DNA of 64,000 nt from Flammeovirga yaeyamensis (GCF_018736045.1 NZ_CP076132.1:1-64000); one strand, 5' to 3'; shown: positions 28,185-38,017, numbered from the stretch's first letter. Notes: a model not told the origin generated them from the sequence alone. Numbers and translations: made by a program.

Positions 28185-28323
28185 TTACCTTAAATCTTGA
28201 GTTTGATTTAGGTAAAAATATTTTTCTTTGAACCCCAATTTAAACTCTATTCAATCGACTTGATATACACCTAAGTTGAAGAAATTTTTAAGCAACCAAT
28301 TTTTTAATTAGCAGTTGATGTAA

Positions 28324-31300
28324 ATGAACATTATTACATCCAAAATATATTATTACTTACCAGAGAAAAGCATATTCACTAAGATTTTTCAGGTACTCAG
28401 CAAGAATAATCCTACTTGGCTTATCTTCTTTTTTGCCTTTGAAGGAGCTTCTGTTGCTATTGCCTTTTCTACCGCCTATTCCTTTTTATTTAGTGAAAGA
28501 GCAGTAGATACTTTACCTTACATTTTCATTTTTTCTGGATTAAGTATTATGGCTCTAGCCAGAGTAACTGCTTATTTAGAAAGAAGAATGAGGCAAGAAC
28601 ACCTCAATACTTTTTATGGTGTTTTAAAAATTTTATTTCAACTCCTCATTTGGTATTTAAGTTTTGATCGACCCGAGTTCTTAAGTATAATTTTACTTGT
28701 GATGTCGGTCAAGATCATCATCTTCTTAGAAGATAGTACCTATTGGTCAGTTTCTGAAAATACCTTCACCACATCAGAAAATCGCACTTATTTTGAGAAA
28801 GCAAAATCCATCAAACTATTCTCTAAATTAGCCGGATTTATATTTGCCATTGTGATTAGTAAGGTATTAAGTCCATCATCTATTGCTTTTATTGGCGTAC
28901 TATTGTCCGTATTTAGTGGCTGGAGTGTATGGCAGATTTTTACCTCAAAAAATTGTGAGGAACATTTAAAAGGGTATCATAGGGAAATTACAAGACCATC
29001 AAGAAAATACACTCCAGAAAGCTTTTGGATCTTTGGAATCACCAATCCTTATATTTTTAAAATTGGTATTCTTACCCTTAGTATTTCTTGTGTTTGGGCG
29101 ATTATTGAATACTTTTTCATGATCGACTTAAGGATGACTGTTTACTCTCCTGCAAAAGGGATAATGGTTTTAGGTTTAATTCTGATTATAGCTTATGCTA
29201 TTGTTTCTATCGTTCAACCTTATTTTACCACGAGAAAATTACAAGATATTGGTATCAAAAAATTATTACATACTCCACCTATAGTACTTTTAGTAGTTAC
29301 CATTATCACTTACTTGTTATTAAGACTTCACCCTACAGAAATACCAATTCTTCTTTCCTTAATCGCCATTGCTTTTATTTTTACTAGAAATATTATTTTC
29401 ACTACTGTTCAATCATCGATTTTACGACCAATAAAGAGAAAACATAGAGGTTTTTCTTATGGAATTATTCGAGGCTTCTTTGGTGCTTCCGGACTTTTCC
29501 TTTCAGGTGTTTTATTGTGGATATTGGATATCAATAATTCCTCTGAAGAAAGCATGTCTATTGTATGGTTATTAATTGGTTTACTGCTTTCGTGGTGGAT
29601 TATGGCCAAATTGGTTTCCAGAGATTATCGAGTGATTATTCGCCGTGCTTTCCTTCTTAGAGATATGGAAAGCTACGAAATTGCTACACATGACAAAGAA
29701 GTCAACCGTCTATTAAATTCTAAGTTGATGTCAAAAATGCCTGAGGATATTATCTATGCCTTGGAAGCTAATACGATCATCAACCCTAAGAAAAATGAGA
29801 CGATTGTGTTACATATGCTTCGTCACCCTGATGCAGCTATTCGATATTTTTCTATAGAATTTGGTGAAAACAATATGACAGATAAAATACAATCTGCTAT
29901 TGAACACCTTGCTAAGGAAGAAATAGATCCTCTAGTACGAAAGAAAGCAATTGTCGTTACTTGTAAATATAAACCTGATTTTATCAAGGATATTATTGAT
30001 TTGATAGATCATAAAGATGCAGAGGTAAGAAAGGGTGCTTTGTATGGTTTATTATCATCAAAAGATAACGACATGAGGGATATTGCCCTCAATTTTATCA
30101 AAAATACCATTGACTCCGACGATGTTTTCCAAGCGATGTTAGCCTTGGAGGTATTAGCAAAAACATCACCTAAAGATAGTGAACCTTATATCTTAAATGC
30201 CTTACTAAGTGATGATAAGGTGAGGGTAAAAGGAGCCATAAAGATTACAAGCATTGTAAAAAGTCCAATGCACATTCCTATTCTTATTTCACTTTTAAAA
30301 GACAATAAGTTTAATGATACTATTCTTCGCTCTCTAATAAATTATGGTGAAGAGTGTCTGAATGTGATCGAAAATGAGCTTTTCGTCAACAAAAGAAGGG
30401 AAGAGATTTATTTGATTACTTTATGTAAAGTGATGGGTAAAATTAAATCTCCTAAATCTTTTGAGATTCTTTGGCAATTGGTAGAATACCCTTGGCCTTT
30501 GATGAGAATGGCGGCATATAATGCATTGAAAAGGTTAAAGTATTCTCCTGAAAGTAAAAGTGATTTTGACCTTTTATTTAAGCTTTTAGAACGTTTCTTC
30601 TCGAACTACTATTGGGTATGTAATGCCATTTACGTATTAAACCACGAAAAGCCTGTTCGACAATTAATGATCAAAGCTTTGGAAGATGAACTGAAGCTGA
30701 TTGAGGAGAAAATTAGAATCATTCAGGAATTTCTGATTGCCGGAATAGAATCTCAACTGTATACCGATACTTCTGTAACAGAATTTGATAGAAACAACTC
30801 TTTAGAAACTTTAATGAGGAACGCAGAAACCGAAAAGAATCTGTGGAAATCATTACCTCCGTCTATCTATCAAAAACTGATGATCGTACTTGGTTATTAC
30901 AGTTTGGAAGTAAAAATGCAGAAGCTTGGAGATTATTATACGGCCAATTTGGTCGATCCATTGAGTATCACTTTAGGGATTATCCGACCATTCTCCTACA
31001 ATCGACCTCTATTTAATACTTGGACTAAAATTACAGCTTTAATTAGTGTGAGAGACACTATGTCGCCAAGTTTATTAAAGTTTATAGGTCAGATTTTAAA
31101 TAAAGACGAATTACGATTAATTGAACCTGCGGCGATAGGTTTAAAAAGAATATTAGACTACCAAGATCTTCCATTGGAAAAAACATTGGATGAGATGGTA
31201 TCAGAAGAGAAAAAAGAATTGATTATGGGTATTTTAAGTGAAGGAACGAAGCCTTTATTGGAACTAGAAAAAGTAATCTTACTAAAATCGACCAACCTAT

Positions 31301-31692
31301 TCAGAGAAGTACCTGAACATGTTTTGGTGGATATTGCCAGTATCACTCACGAAATTCGAGTCCCACGAGATAAAAGTATTTTCAGAAAAGGAGAGGAGAG
31401 TAGAGAGATGTACATTATTTATGAAGGGGAAGTTCGTCTTCATGATGGTGTATCTACTTATGCCAACCTTATCAATAGAGATTTCTTTGGCGATTTAAGT
31501 ATTTTAGATTCATCACCAAGAACACTTTCTGCCACAACCACAAAAGACTCGGTTCTTCTAAGAATTGAACAAGACGATTTCCTTGCCTTGATGGGGTATA
31601 GAAGAAGTTTGATGGTCGGTATCATGAAAGTATTGGGGCAACGAATTCGTAAAAACGAAAAGTCTTCTTCGTTTACTAAAGAGAAAATATAA
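28324..31692 (+). CDS. Fusion of an NTT/MFS-like transporter, HEAT repeats and a cyclic-nucleotide-binding domain
   Basis: A 1122-aa protein in three parts. Residues about 30-440 hold some twelve membrane helices in a pattern like the ATP/ADP translocase (NTT, Npt1/Npt2) branch of the major facilitator fold. Residues about 460-800 are helical HEAT-like repeats (HPDAAIRYFSIEFGENN, DHKDAEVRKGALYGLLSS, PLMRMAAYNALKRL). Residues about 985-1110 are a cNMP-binding domain with FRKGEESREMYIIYEGEVRL and the phosphate-binding cassette FFGDLSILDSSPRTLSATT. A cytoplasmic nucleotide sensor could thus gate or report transport; this is inference. The short POT-like transporter gene follows 51 bp downstream. 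The transported substrate is not known. Confidence 0.75.
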   Translation: MNIITSKIYYYLPEKSIFTKIFQVLSKNNPTWLIFFFAFEGASVAIAFSTAYSFLFSERAVDTLPYIFIFSGLSIMALARVTAYLERRMRQEHLNTFYGVLKILFQLLIWYLSFDRPEFLSIILLVMSVKIIIFLEDSTYWSVSENTFTTSENRTYFEKAKSIKLFSKLAGFIFAIVISKVLSPSSIAFIGVLLSVFSGWSVWQIFTSKNCEEHLKGYHREITRPSRKYTPESFWIFGITNPYIFKIGILTLSISCVWAIIEYFFMIDLRMTVYSPAKGIMVLGLILIIAYAIVSIVQPYFTTRKLQDIGIKKLLHTPPIVLLVVTIITYLLLRLHPTEIPILLSLIAIAFIFTRNIIFTTVQSSILRPIKRKHRGFSYGIIRGFFGASGLFLSGVLLWILDINNSSEESMSIVWLLIGLLLSWWIMAKLVSRDYRVIIRRAFLLRDMESYEIATHDKEVNRLLNSKLMSKMPEDIIYALEANTIINPKKNETIVLHMLRHPDAAIRYFSIEFGENNMTDKIQSAIEHLAKEEIDPLVRKKAIVVTCKYKPDFIKDIIDLIDHKDAEVRKGALYGLLSSKDNDMRDIALNFIKNTIDSDDVFQAMLALEVLAKTSPKDSEPYILNALLSDDKVRVKGAIKITSIVKSPMHIPILISLLKDNKFNDTILRSLINYGEECLNVIENELFVNKRREEIYLITLCKVMGKIKSPKSFEILWQLVEYPWPLMRMAAYNALKRLKYSPESKSDFDLLFKLLERFFSNYYWVCNAIYVLNHEKPVRQLMIKALEDELKLIEEKIRIIQEFLIAGIESQLYTDTSVTEFDRNNSLETLMRNAETEKNLWKSLPPSIYQKLMIVLGYYSLEVKMQKLGDYYTANLVDPLSITLGIIRPFSYNRPLFNTWTKITALISVRDTMSPSLLKFIGQILNKDELRLIEPAAIGLKRILDYQDLPLEKTLDEMVSEEKKELIMGILSEGTKPLLELEKVILLKSTNLFREVPEHVLVDIASITHEIRVPRDKSIFRKGEESREMYIIYEGEVRLHDGVSTYANLINRDFFGDLSILDSSPRTLSATTTKDSVLLRIEQDDFLALMGYRRSLMVGIMKVLGQRIRKNEKSSSFTKEKI

Positions 31693-31743
31693 ATTCATAT
31701 CTCTAATTTTATACAAACTATTTTTTAATTAAACTAAAATCAA

Positions 31744-32817
31744 TTGAACACATCAGCAATTACTTCAGAGCAAACGAGCAATAAAGCTGGGATTTTTAAT
31801 GCTTTAACTATGCTATTAAACGGTATAGGGTATTTTGGATTTCGATCTTTCTTAGTCTTATATATGACAAGTGAGGTAATGAACTTAAGTCGTGTAGAAG
31901 CTTTTTATATTTATGGTATTTTTACTGTAGGACTTTTTTCTACACAATTTATTGGGGGACTACTTGGAGACCTAGTAATAGGTAGTAAAAATGCTATTAT
32001 TTTTGGAATAGTACTACAAGGTTTAGGAATCCTAACTCTTTGTTTAAACTCTACAACAGGATTATTTATTGGTCTTGGAATTTTCTGTATTGGTAATGGA
32101 TTTTATAGACCTAATTTTTTAAGTAATTACTTTAAATATTATTTAGGCAACTCCCAAAAAATGGATGCGGCTTTTCTTGGACTTTCAGTAGTTACAATTA
32201 TTGGTTCATTAATAGGTGTTCTTATTGCAGGTAGAATAATAGATAGTTTTAGTTATACAATAAGTTTTATAATTACTGCTTTTTTTGTACTACTTTCTAT
32301 TCTGCCAATAGCAATTGTAAAAGAAGCTGAAATTTCTACAAAGCATATTCAAAAAGGTCAATTACCGAAAAGAATTCTTGCTATATTTGGTATACTATGT
32401 TTAAGTATAATTTATTGGCTCGTTTTTCAATATTTCAGTAAAACAACTTACCCCGTATTTAGTTCTCAAGGAATTGTTCAAATAGGTAGCACATTTTCAA
32501 ATACTCTGTTTTTAATTGCGTTCATTATTGCATGTTTTATTTATGTAAAATCAAAATATAAATTAGGCATTGGTTGTCTACTATTTCTTAGTATACCTAT
32601 TATTTTTATTGTTTTAAACTTGAATAATCTTCAAGATATATCTACGAATATTTTTATACTATTTTCTTTTCTATTCGCTTTGGTTGAAGTATTAATTATG
32701 CCAACCGCAAACGTTTTAATAGCTAGGTATGGACATCCTAAATTTTTAGGTATACTTTTTAGTCTTCTTGCTTTGACTCATTTATGGGTAATGAAAATGG
32801 TTGAATTATTCTTTTAA
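31744..32817 (+). CDS. Short POT/MFS-family transporter-like protein
   Basis: A 357-aa integral membrane protein. The N-terminal half matches proton-dependent peptide transporters: IGYFGFRSFLVLYM (about 28-41), the loop GGLLGDLVIGSKNAIIFG (about 76-93) in place of the MFS signature, and IGNGFYRPNFLSNYF (about 119-133). Family members usually have 450-600 aa and 12-14 helices; here the second half is compressed to about 10-11 helices in total, so it is a reduced member. Start is TTG at 31744. It is more AT-rich than its neighbours, which could mean relaxed selection or transfer. A bidirectional terminator follows. Confidence 0.68.
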   Translation: MNTSAITSEQTSNKAGIFNALTMLLNGIGYFGFRSFLVLYMTSEVMNLSRVEAFYIYGIFTVGLFSTQFIGGLLGDLVIGSKNAIIFGIVLQGLGILTLCLNSTTGLFIGLGIFCIGNGFYRPNFLSNYFKYYLGNSQKMDAAFLGLSVVTIIGSLIGVLIAGRIIDSFSYTISFIITAFFVLLSILPIAIVKEAEISTKHIQKGQLPKRILAIFGILCLSIIYWLVFQYFSKTTYPVFSSQGIVQIGSTFSNTLFLIAFIIACFIYVKSKYKLGIGCLLFLSIPIIFIVLNLNNLQDISTNIFILFSFLFALVEVLIMPTANVLIARYGHPKFLGILFSLLALTHLWVMKMVELFF

Positions 32818-32834
32818 AAAATTTAGATGGTATA

Positions 32835-32874
32835 AAAAAGAGCGATGTTTAACTCAATAAACATCGCTCTTTTT
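32835..32874. terminator. Bidirectional terminator between the POT-like gene and gmk
   Basis: A 17-bp perfect stem: 32835-32851 pairs with 32858-32874 (core AGAGCGATGTTTA / TAAACATCGCTCT), A5 and T5 at its base serve both convergent genes. Confidence 0.93.
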
Positions 32875-32894
32875 ATTTCTTTTATAGCTTGCTT

Positions 32895-33464
32895 TTACTC
32901 TGCAATCTTATCTGTGATCAGTTTTTCAGCATCTTTTAAAGCTACTTCTAAAACTTCGTTGATAAGGCGCACATCAAACTCATCGCCGTAAGGCATTTCT
33001 TCTGCTGCTTTTGCCACACGCTCTTTGATGGCTTCTTCAGAATCTGTTGCACGACCTCTTAAACGCTCTTCCAAGCATTCCACATTTGGTGGACAAACAA
33101 ACACTGATAGTGCTTTTTCTTGAAAGTATTTTTTAAGATTAATGCCTCCAATAACATCCACATCTAGAACAACGTGTTTGCCAAGACTCCAAATTCTTTC
33201 GATTTCACTTTTCAAGGTACCATAGAATAGTCCCTCGTATACTTCCTCATATTCTACAAACTCATCGTTTTGAATACGACTTTTAAAATCATCAGCCGAT
33301 ATGAAGTAGTAATCTTCAGCGTGCTTTTCTTCCCCTCTCGGGTTACGTGTAGTCGCGGAAATTGAAAAAGTCAATTCTGGGAAAACACTTAGTAGATGTC
33401 TAACGACGGTGGTTTTACCTGATCCAGATGGTGCGGAAAAGATAAATACTTTGCCTGATTTCAT
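32895..33464 (-). CDS. gmk: Guanylate kinase
   Basis: Phosphorylates GMP to GDP with ATP. The 189-aa protein shows the full family: P-loop FSAPSGSGKTTVVRHLL (about 9-25), SATTRNPRGEEKHAEDYYF (about 37-55, GMP-binding), EYEEVYEGLFYGT (about 71-83), VVLDVDVIGG (about 98-107) and the lid RLRGRATDSEEAI (about 133-145). Start at 33464 is ATG. The ECF sigma gene lies 66 bp upstream on the same strand and may drive a joint transcript. Confidence 0.98.
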   Translation of the reverse strand: MKSGKVFIFSAPSGSGKTTVVRHLLSVFPELTFSISATTRNPRGEEKHAEDYYFISADDFKSRIQNDEFVEYEEVYEGLFYGTLKSEIERIWSLGKHVVLDVDVIGGINLKKYFQEKALSVFVCPPNVECLEERLRGRATDSEEAIKERVAKAAEEMPYGDEFDVRLINEVLEVALKDAEKLITDKIAE

Positions 33465-33530
33465 GCTTAAACGTGCAAATTTTTAGATTTAAGTGCACAA
33501 AGATAAGGACTTATAATTGTGAATACTCAC

Positions 33531-34124
33531 TTAGTTTGCTTTCTTTTGAGAATATCCCATCTTTTTTGCATAACTCTCTAGTTTTTCCTTAAGTAAATTT
33601 CTAGCTCTGTGTAATCTACTTCTTACGGTTCCAATAGGAATATCCAATATTTTAGACATTTCTTCGTAGGTAAATCCCTCAAGATCACATAGAATGATAA
33701 CAATTCTAAAGTCAACCGCTAAAGCATTTAAAGCAGTCGTTACTTCATCGCCAATTCTATATTTAGAATTATCCTGACGCATTCCAGAAACAACAGCGGG
33801 ATCATTTTTTTCGCCATTATATATTGTTTCTACTTCTTGATAGTCAATTTTAGACGGTTCCTTACTTTTTCTTCGGTATTCATTAATAAAACTATTCTTT
33901 AAAATTCTGAATAGCCAAGCTTTCGCATTCGTTCCTTCCTCGAAAGAGTCGATAAAACGATACGATTTCATATAAGTATCTTGTACTAAATCTTTAGCAT
34001 CTTCATCATCGCCTGTTAAACGATAGGCAAAACTGTACATTGAATCTGTATGTGGAGCAAACTCACGGTCAAAAACTTCCATGCGTTCCTCAGTAGATAA
34101 TGTCTTTTTTGTAGTCTCACTCAT
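33531..34124 (-). CDS. ECF-type RNA polymerase sigma factor
   Basis: A 197-aa sigma-70 family factor of the extracytoplasmic-function group. Region 2 is FAPHTDSMYSFAYRLTGDDE and DLVQDTYMKSYRFIDSFEEG, with AKAWLFRILKNSFINEYRRK (about 64-83); region 4 is VDFRIVIILCDLEGFTYEEM then SKILDIPIGTVRSRLHRARN. No anti-sigma gene is adjacent: downstream is gmk and upstream a 262-bp gap to a divergent gene. A lone ECF factor of this type in Bacteroidota is often constitutive or controlled at another level. The target regulon is unknown. Confidence 0.93.
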   Translation of the reverse strand: MSETTKKTLSTEERMEVFDREFAPHTDSMYSFAYRLTGDDEDAKDLVQDTYMKSYRFIDSFEEGTNAKAWLFRILKNSFINEYRRKSKEPSKIDYQEVETIYNGEKNDPAVVSGMRQDNSKYRIGDEVTTALNALAVDFRIVIILCDLEGFTYEEMSKILDIPIGTVRSRLHRARNLLKEKLESYAKKMGYSQKKAN

Positions 34125-34386
34125 AGCATTGAGAGTTAATTAAAAGAACTAACTTTGTAGCTCCTTTTTTGAGTTGAAAAAGGGTTAAATTAATGCATAG
34201 ATTAAGTGTCACATCTATAGATTTAGGCTATGCATTATAGATTTACAGGAATATTTAAGTAATCACTTTTTGCTAATTTGAAAAGATCCTCACCTTTTCA
34301 TCAAGCTTAAATAAATTAGGTTTTTCAATATACGAATTGCGCAACGTTAAAACGTAATTTCGTAATGTATTGATAATGATATTATT

Positions 34387-35325
34387 ATGATTGTACAAAG
34401 AATAAAGAAAATTGTTATAAGTGGGAACTCTTTTTTAAAGGATTTTGGCATTGGTATCCAAATATTGCCCATTCTTAAGAAGTACAATGAAAATTTGGAA
34501 ATTATTTGGTTGGGAACAGAAGCTCAAAAAAGTATAGCTGAGCACATTTCCTTAATCAATACATTTATAACGGAAGCAGATTCCAAATTATTAGAACAAT
34601 CGGATGCCCTTCTTCTTTTATCAGAAAATAACGAGTTAAGTAAACAAGCACGTGATTTAAAAATTGAAAATCGAATCGGAGGAAAGTATTCTTGGAGGTA
34701 CAATCGAAGACTCACCAAAGCCATTGATTTATCAAAATCAACCGCACTTTTAGAAGCCTATTTCCAGTTACTCACAGCATTTGATATTCCTTTAGAGGAA
34801 TGTTATACTTCTACTAATATTATCGAGGCTCCTGAACAATTCTTCAGGGGAGTGTTTAAAAAAGAAGAAAAGAATTTTTTATTCTATCCATATAGAGACG
34901 AAGAACACAGGGCTTGGCCAGGGATCCGTTATTTCGAAATCATCGAAGCTTTGCCTAAATACGAAAATAATTACATTGTTGCAGGTACAGAAATGGAAGG
35001 CAAAGCTTTAAAACTCACATCTCCTGAATTATTTAGAGCACCATCTGTAAAAGATTACACCGAAATTGAAGACTTGGAGGAAGGACTCGCTCTAATCGCT
35101 AAAGCTGATCAATTGATTACCTATAATAACGATATGGCTCATTTTGCTTATGCGATGGGAGTGAAGGTCTTGGTTATTTCCGCTGCTACAGATATTTTTT
35201 ATCTACACAATGATCTTCAAAAAATAGTCACCAACGATGCTTCTTGCATTAAATGTGTGGGTGATAAAGCTTGTGAGTGTATGAAAAAATTGAAAGCAAA
35301 TGATGTGTTAGAGGCGATCAACTAA
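34387..35325 (+). CDS. Glycosyltransferase family 9-like protein
   Basis: A 312-aa protein with a GT-B pattern resembling heptosyltransferases (GT9). The clearest match is the C-terminal donor-site region LIAKADQLITYNNDMAHFAY followed by AMGVKVLVIS, like the family motif ADLVVGVDTGxxHLAAALG; the classical Asp of the motif is replaced by Asn-Asn-Asp. The N-terminus is only loosely like GT9 (VISGNSFLKDFGIGIQILPI). A Cys-rich end (CIKCVGDKACECMKKL) is similar to the C-terminal Cys cluster of many GT9 proteins. It may add a sugar to lipopolysaccharide core. Convergent with the histidine kinase gene at 35327, with just 1 bp between stops. Confidence 0.65.
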   Translation: MIVQRIKKIVISGNSFLKDFGIGIQILPILKKYNENLEIIWLGTEAQKSIAEHISLINTFITEADSKLLEQSDALLLLSENNELSKQARDLKIENRIGGKYSWRYNRRLTKAIDLSKSTALLEAYFQLLTAFDIPLEECYTSTNIIEAPEQFFRGVFKKEEKNFLFYPYRDEEHRAWPGIRYFEIIEALPKYENNYIVAGTEMEGKALKLTSPELFRAPSVKDYTEIEDLEEGLALIAKADQLITYNNDMAHFAYAMGVKVLVISAATDIFYLHNDLQKIVTNDASCIKCVGDKACECMKKLKANDVLEAIN

Positions 35326-35326
35326 A

Positions 35327-36643
35327 TTATAGTTTAATTATAAACTCTGTCTTCTGTTTGTCTGAGGTCACTTGTAAACTTCCGTGATGTACACGAACGA
35401 TATGTTTACTTAAACTCAGACCAATTCCATCTCCCTTTTCTTTGGTCGTAAAGAAGGGAACAAAGATGTGTTTTAATTCTTCTTCACCTATTTCAGGGCC
35501 ATTGTTGGCAATTCGAATAGACAAGTGGTCTTCTTTTTGAATTTTGATCTTCATCTTAGGATTATCCACATTTTGAAGTGCTTCCACACCATTTTTAAGG
35601 ATATTATGCACACATTGTCCAATTAAAATGGGATCAAAACTGTGTGATATTACTGAGTTATTCACATTCTTCACTTCAATGTGAATATCTTTTTGTTTTA
35701 GTCGCTCAGCTACCTTTTCAACCTGCTGATTGATGAACATTTCCACATCCACTTCTTCTTTTTTAGGCTGTGGCAACTTGGTAATCGATCGATACGTGTT
35801 GGTAAAATGCATCAACTGTTCTGCCTGTTGATGAATCACCTTTAAACTCTTCGCATTGGTATCGAGCATTTTTTGTGTTACCTGCTCTAATTGCACAGAA
35901 TTCCCGTTTTCACCTTCAAATGACATCAATAAACCATCAGAAAGTGAGATAATTGGCGTCATTCCATTCATAATTTCGTGGGTAAGCACACGAATCAACT
36001 TATTGTAAGAAGCATATTCTTTATCGTCCAACTCTGTGGATAAGTCTTGTAAAGTAAGCAATGTGATTTGTTGATCTTCCTTCTGAAGCTTTTTCACCTT
36101 AAGTACCTTATTCGATTGTGGAAGTTGATAAGAATTTTCCAATTCCGCCTTTTCTAAGACTTTTTGATCAATCGCCGTCTTTGATAATAACTGATTCACA
36201 TGTGTGAGTGTTGATAACTTCACTTTTTCCTTAAAAGCCGAGTTGATATGAAGGATATGTCCCTGCTCATCGAAAGTACAAATGCCCACTTCCAACTGTT
36301 CAATCAACCAAAACAAGTAATTCTCCTGCTTCAAACTTTCCTTCTTGATACGTGCAAAAGAGGTATACAGCTTTTCTAAACGATGTTGATAATGTGCATT
36401 AAATAACTTAAAGTTCTTCGAATGCAGAAAACCTAAATCCTCATTGCCTATGGCTTCTACCATCAACAATCCTTTATCAATGATCTTTTTGATAGTGGTC
36501 AGTTGATAAGTCAGTAAAAGCCCTGCCAAAATTCCGAAAGTTATCAACAAGTTGATGGAATTTTGATAATGCATCATCAGTCCTCCCAAGATAATTAAGA
36601 GAATTCCACTAATGCCAAGAAGGATGTATCCAGATGTTTTCAT
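35327..36643 (-). CDS. NtrY-like sensor histidine kinase
   Basis: Partner kinase of the NtrC-type regulator encoded just upstream. The 438-aa protein starts with two membrane helices (about 6-25 and 30-48) with almost no loop, so there is no periplasmic sensor domain. A PAS-like domain follows (about 105-200, EVGICTFDEQGHILHINSAF), then HisKA with LTHEIMNGMTPIISLSDGLL (about 226-245), N box VHNILKNGVEAL, G1 NNGPEIG and G2 GDGIGLSLSKHIVRVH. The H-box form HEIMNGMTPI is typical of NtrY/AtoS-like kinases of Bacteroidota. It is last in the operon after the methyltransferase and regulator genes. Confidence 0.92.
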   Translation of the reverse strand: MKTSGYILLGISGILLIILGGLMMHYQNSINLLITFGILAGLLLTYQLTTIKKIIDKGLLMVEAIGNEDLGFLHSKNFKLFNAHYQHRLEKLYTSFARIKKESLKQENYLFWLIEQLEVGICTFDEQGHILHINSAFKEKVKLSTLTHVNQLLSKTAIDQKVLEKAELENSYQLPQSNKVLKVKKLQKEDQQITLLTLQDLSTELDDKEYASYNKLIRVLTHEIMNGMTPIISLSDGLLMSFEGENGNSVQLEQVTQKMLDTNAKSLKVIHQQAEQLMHFTNTYRSITKLPQPKKEEVDVEMFINQQVEKVAERLKQKDIHIEVKNVNNSVISHSFDPILIGQCVHNILKNGVEALQNVDNPKMKIKIQKEDHLSIRIANNGPEIGEEELKHIFVPFFTTKEKGDGIGLSLSKHIVRVHHGSLQVTSDKQKTEFIIKL

Positions 36644-36667
36644 AGATCATTTGATAAAAATTGAGGC

Positions 36668-38017
36668 TTAATCCAATCCCAATTTCTTCATTTTATTATA
36701 AAGTGTTTGTCTAGTAATTCCCAATTCTTCTGCCGCTGCACTCACATTCTTTGGATGTTTTTGCATGGCTTTCTTAATCAATACCTCTTCCATTTTCACC
36801 ATATTGAGGGTTTGCACAGAAGTATTTTCTGAAGCGGTAGTCATAAGAAGATCATCAGAAATTGTATCGGAATCGGAAAGAATTACGGCTCTTTCGATGG
36901 TGTGCTGAAGTTCCCTCACGTTTCCGGGCCAATGATAGGCTTTTAGTTTATCCTCTGCTTTTTGTGAAAATGAAAGTGTTCCTTTTTCGTATTTCTTCGC
37001 CAAAATATCTTTGAAATGATTGGCCAACACAATCACATCATCGTCTCTTTCTCTCAATGGAGGAACTTCAATTTGAATGGTATTGATTCTATACAACAAA
37101 TCCTGACGAAACTCTTCGTCTTCGACCATTTTAAAAAGATTCTTATTGGTCGCCGATATTAAACGGATATCCACAGGGATGACTTTATTTCCACCTACTT
37201 TTGTGATCTGACGGTTTTGTAAAGCAGCCAATAATTTCGCTTGTAAAGAGAAAGATAAGTTTCCAATCTCATCCAAAAACAAGCTTCCTTTATTCGCTAA
37301 CTCAAATTTTCCTATTCTATCCTGATGTGCATCGGTAAATGCACCTTTCACATGACCGAATAATTCACTTTCAAAAAGGGTTTCAGAAACAGCACCCATA
37401 TCCACTTCTACTAAACTTTCTTTCTGTCTCTTGGATAAGTGATGCACCGCTTTGGCCACCAATTCCTTTCCCGTTCCGTTTTCTCCCGTAATCAGAATAT
37501 TGGTATCTGTTTTAGCTACTTTTTCAATCAAGGACATCATGTTCTTGATGCTTTGAGATTCCCCAATAATATCTGGAAATACTTCTGTCGACTTCAATGC
37601 TTCCGCTTTTTCTTTCAACTGCTTCACTTCATTTTTAGAAATACTCAACTGAAGTGCTGATTTTAAAGTAGCCAACAACTTTCTATTGTCCCATGGTTTA
37701 AGAATAAAGTCGGTTGCCCCAAGTTTTAAAGCATCTACCGCTAATTCCACATGACCATAAGCCGTCATCATGACAACAGATATTTGAGGATACGTTTCTT
37801 TGATTTTTTTCAGCCAACGGATACCTTCTCTTCCGGTGTTTAGTCCAGGAGAAAAGTTCATATCCAAAAGCACTATATGATAGGTTTCCGTAGCCAATGT
37901 TCCCATTATATTTAAAGGATCAGCCAAGCAAGTGATGTTATCAAAATGTGGTTCCAGAATTATTTCTAAAGTCGAATGAACCGCTAAGTTGTCATCTATA
38001 ATTAAAATATTGCTCAT
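36668..38017 (-). CDS. NtrC-family sigma-54-dependent response regulator
   Basis: The 449-aa protein is a receiver (about 1-120; phospho-acceptor Asp in HIVLLDMNFSPGLN, Lys in FILKPWD), a AAA+ domain (about 145-380) and a Fis-type helix-turn-helix (AAEELGITRQTLYNKMKKLG, about 427-446). AAA+ motifs: Walker A GENGTGKE, sigma-54 contact loop ELFGHVKGAFTDA (GAFTDA variant of GAFTGA), Walker B LFLDEIGNLS, arginine region WPGNVRELQHTIERA. It should activate sigma-54 promoters from upstream sites. Candidate sites are the tandem dyads at 38818-38858 (its own operon/38960) and 43041-43081 (export operon). Adjacent to the methyltransferase gene with no gap. Confidence 0.93.
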   Translation of the reverse strand: MSNILIIDDNLAVHSTLEIILEPHFDNITCLADPLNIMGTLATETYHIVLLDMNFSPGLNTGREGIRWLKKIKETYPQISVVMMTAYGHVELAVDALKLGATDFILKPWDNRKLLATLKSALQLSISKNEVKQLKEKAEALKSTEVFPDIIGESQSIKNMMSLIEKVAKTDTNILITGENGTGKELVAKAVHHLSKRQKESLVEVDMGAVSETLFESELFGHVKGAFTDAHQDRIGKFELANKGSLFLDEIGNLSFSLQAKLLAALQNRQITKVGGNKVIPVDIRLISATNKNLFKMVEDEEFRQDLLYRINTIQIEVPPLRERDDDVIVLANHFKDILAKKYEKGTLSFSQKAEDKLKAYHWPGNVRELQHTIERAVILSDSDTISDDLLMTTASENTSVQTLNMVKMEEVLIKKAMQKHPKNVSAAAEELGITRQTLYNKMKKLGLD

